A stretch of DNA of 8,077 nucleotides from Bacteroidales bacterium (GTDB taxonomy: Bacteria; Bacteroidota; Bacteroidia; Bacteroidales; F082), in contig JAEEQP010000081.1 in assembly GCA_016285355.1 (NCBI GenBank), forward strand, positions 1 to 8,077, read 5' to 3'. Within the stretch, counting starts at the first letter, position 1. The number at the start of each line of letters is the position of its first letter. Positions 6,309 to 8,077 of this stretch are shown in pieces. Under the pieces are notes generated by a model, which was given only the letters and a program-made list of their open reading frames with translations, did no database searches and was not told the origin of the DNA. Position numbers and translations under genes: made by a program.

Positions 6309-7219
6309 TTCAAGTTAATCATAAATCCGATAGCCAGCACTTCCTTGAACTGCACTTTGGAACCTTTGATTTTCAGTCCGTCTTCACCGTAGAATGGGGT
6401 GTCATAGTCGTAGAGGAGATGCGTGGATATGTTGGCGTTGAGCCAATCGTTGACCTTTAGTACAAGCATATTCTGCCAGTCCACATCTATGCGTTCAGGA
6501 TGGTTGAGGTAGTTGGAGAAGAGTTCCAGTTTCGAGCTGAAGTCGATGTTTTTGGCGAGAGGGTATTGGAACTTGGCCACGGCGCGGGCACCAAATTCAT
6601 AGCGGACTTTGGGAAAATTGGTGTGGATGATGGTGTCGGTCTTGTCCAAATCGTTTACACCGAAGGCACCTTCTTCGGCCAGACGGTCATCGTTGACGAT
6701 GGTGATGCGGCCTGTCAGTGGTGAGAAATACAGCGAGAAATGTGTACTGGGCACCCATTCAATACCGAGACCCAAACTGACGTATGCTGGCGCGAGGAAT
6801 TTGGAGATGTAATTCGTGGAGTCTTCGTCGTATTTGAAACCTTTGGCAAACTGCGAGCGGAAGGCCAACTCTGCGCCGTAGTTGAGTTTCTCGCTAGCTT
6901 TCAATGTGGCCAATGAGGTGAACTCAATCTTGTCGTCGGTCTTGATGGGCTTTTCCTTGAAGTCATAGAGACTGTAGCCTAAAGCCGTGTTCAAGGTGTT
7001 GTCCCACTTGAATTTGTTTTTCAGGTAATGGATTTCGTAATTGAAGATGCCTTGTCCGTTGACGGAGCTTTGTCCGCCAGCTGCCCAGTTGGTGTAGGAG
7101 CATTGGCCGAAATTGAGGCCGAAATTGCCTTTGTGGCTCCAGCCTTGCGGTTGTTCATCTTGAGCGAAAGAAACGATGGCTAACGATAAAGCCAATGCGG
7201 TGAATAAAACTCTTTTCAT
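6305..7219 (-). CDS. DUF3078 family beta-rich envelope protein
   Basis: The 304-residue product carries a signal peptide (1-19, ending SFAQ) and belongs to DUF3078, a Bacteroidota family of unknown function with the look of an outer-membrane beta barrel. Recognisable family features are FGQCSYTNWAAGGQSS (37-52), alternating polar/hydrophobic strands throughout, and a conserved C-terminal half with KLELFSNYLN (230-239), a DVDWQNMLVLKVNDWLNAN stretch (245-263) and LYDYDTPF (269-276). It ends in a strand finishing INLK, not in the aromatic residue typical of BamA-recognised barrels, so barrel topology is inferred only. It is the first gene of a two-gene unit with the metallophosphoesterase, overlapping it by four bases. 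No strong promoter is visible; a one-mismatch -7-like GAATTTTG (7276 down to 7269) lies in the upstream heptamer repeat. Confidence 0.88.
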   Translation of the reverse strand: MKRVLFTALALSLAIVSFAQDEQPQGWSHKGNFGLNFGQCSYTNWAAGGQSSVNGQGIFNYEIHYLKNKFKWDNTLNTALGYSLYDFKEKPIKTDDKIEFTSLATLKASEKLNYGAELAFRSQFAKGFKYDEDSTNYISKFLAPAYVSLGLGIEWVPSTHFSLYFSPLTGRITIVNDDRLAEEGAFGVNDLDKTDTIIHTNFPKVRYEFGARAVAKFQYPLAKNIDFSSKLELFSNYLNHPERIDVDWQNMLVLKVNDWLNANISTHLLYDYDTPFYGEDGLKIKGSKVQFKEVLAIGFMINLK

Positions 7220-7228
7220 AATGTAATG

Positions 7229-7328
7229 ATTTGTGATTTAAAGATTTAAAATTTAATATTTCAGATTTCAAAATTCCGTATTTCTCATTTCTCATTCCAC
7301 ATTCTGCATTCCACATTCCTCATTAATA
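7229..7328. repeat. Degenerate heptanucleotide tandem repeat, about 14 units
   Basis: On the plus strand, ATT recurs at 7229, 7236, 7244, 7251, 7258, 7265, 7273, 7280, 7287, 7294, 7301, 7308, 7315 and 7322, so every step is 7 bases apart from two steps of 8. Units near the TonB-module gene read ATTCCAC, ATTCTGC, ATTCCAC, ATTCCTC; units near the DUF3078 gene decay to ATTTAAA-like sequence. The array fills nearly the whole 103-base gap and its last unit overlaps the TAA stop of the TonB-module gene. It contains no hairpin terminator. Similar low-complexity heptamer runs are known in intergenic DNA of other bacteria (for example the STRR repeats of cyanobacteria), but I cannot assign this one to a named family. 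Confidence 0.8.
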
Positions 7329-8077
7329 GCTGTTTCCGTCCTGGAAGTTGTGGTTGCCGATGCTGAAGGTGATGTCCTGCATACTGCTGCTGCGCACGTA
7401 TTTTCCGTTCTTTTCGGCAGGAATCCAAATGGTCTCCTCAAGGAGTCGGATGGCCTCGTTGTCGCAGCCGCCGCCCACCGAATTGACGATGACGATGTTG
7501 GAGAGACTGCCATCCGTTTCGACCACAAAACTCAGACGCACCGTGCCTTGGATTTCTCTTTCCTTGGCCTCGGGCGGGAATTTCAGGTTTTTGGAGATGT
7601 ATTGGGCCATGTTGCTGCCATCAGCGAAATAAGGTTTGGCTACTTCTTCCAACTGGCGGTATTCGTAAATCTTATACGAGGTGTCGGCCTCAAATGTAAG
7701 TGGTGCGGTAAGACGCTCGTGACGTTTCCAATAGCGTTTGTAGCTTTTGGCGTTGAAATCCACCTCGTATTCAAAATCGTAGTCTGAAGGCAGTCCGCTG
7801 ACGAGGGCAGGCTTCCAGATGATAGTTTTGACCAAATGAAGTGCAATGGGCGAGGCGGCCTCACTGAAACTTGATTTCACGGCATGTTTGGTGGCCACGC
7901 CTTGCGCGTCAGTGTGGAGGCTGATGACGACCTTGCCGCTATTGCCTTGTTCTAAGTCAGCTTCAGGGTAAACAAGGTTGTGATTGATGTATTCCTTAGT
8001 TTGAGAATGACCCGAAATGGGCTCGGGAGCCGTCACCTGGGCCTTCAGTTGCCATCCTGAAAAGAGGATGAGCATGG
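7323..8077 (-). CDS. Secreted protein with two TonB C-terminal modules (5' end off window)
   Basis: At least 250 residues are visible, counting from a Met at 8075. Two TonB_C-like modules occur: a degenerate one at about 27-105 (YINHNLVYPEAD, later IIWKPA) and a canonical Bacteroidota one at about 156-238, with NLKFPPEAKEREIQGTVRLS, VETDGSLSN, GGGCDNEAIRLLEE and WIPAEKNGKYVRS. The visible N-terminus (LILFSGWQLKAQ) looks like the end of a signal peptide cut after AQ, but no basic n-region is present, so the true start is probably just beyond the window. The modules follow directly with no proline-rich linker or membrane anchor, unlike a classical energy-transducing TonB. Such proteins may bind TonB boxes or peptidoglycan in the periplasm; the role is unknown. 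It is followed by the heptamer repeat, with no clear terminator. Confidence 0.82.
   Translation of the reverse strand, partial: MLILFSGWQLKAQVTAPEPISGHSQTKEYINHNLVYPEADLEQGNSGKVVISLHTDAQGVATKHAVKSSFSEAASPIALHLVKTIIWKPALVSGLPSDYDFEYEVDFNAKSYKRYWKRHERLTAPLTFEADTSYKIYEYRQLEEVAKPYFADGSNMAQYISKNLKFPPEAKEREIQGTVRLSFVVETDGSLSNIVIVNSVGGGCDNEAIRLLEETIWIPAEKNGKYVRSSSMQDITFSIGNHNFQDGNSY

Overview
The window looks like chromosomal DNA from a Bacteroidota member, most likely order Bacteroidales. The reasons are: perfect matches to the Bacteroidota sigma-factor -7 box (TAnnTTTG), secreted proteins whose signal peptides end in A-Q, families largely confined to this phylum (DUF4293, DUF3078, PEGA plus Sel1 proteins, tandem TonB C-terminal modules), A-rich sequence in place of Shine-Dalgarno sites, and a Rho factor with the long charged insertion seen in gut Bacteroidales. 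No rRNA, tRNA, CRISPR array, transposase, phage gene or recognisable defence cassette is visible.

Layout. Positions 45-2360 (+) encode a 771-residue secreted protein with about four PEGA-like modules and eight Sel1 repeats. A 190-base convergent gap with nested inverted repeats follows. On the minus strand lie a LolA-like periplasmic lipoprotein carrier (2551-3156) and, upstream of it, transcription terminator Rho (3219-5060). A strong hairpin separates these two genes. A compact divergent promoter region (about 5153-5209) serves rho on one side and a DUF4293 four-helix membrane protein (5233-5721, +) on the other. A bidirectional terminator (5745-5798) divides that gene from a minus-strand pair: a DUF3078 beta-rich envelope protein (6305-7219) and a metallophosphoesterase (5805-6308) that starts with GTG and overlaps the previous stop codon by four bases. 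At the right edge is the 3' part of a gene for a secreted protein with two TonB C-terminal modules (7323-8077, cut by the window edge). The 103-base gap below it is filled almost entirely by a degenerate 7-base tandem repeat.

How the genes work together. The content is housekeeping and cell-envelope. Rho acts genome-wide on transcription. The LolA-like, DUF3078, TonB-module and PEGA/Sel1 proteins are all predicted to be exported. Only the DUF3078-metallophosphoesterase pair shows an overlap pointing to translational coupling.

I found no convincing new multi-gene system. The items most worth a second look are the heptamer repeat between the TonB-module and DUF3078 genes, the roughly 200-residue disordered insertion in Rho, the 13-bp hairpin between rho and the LolA-like gene, and the shared CAATTG palindrome in the divergent promoters.
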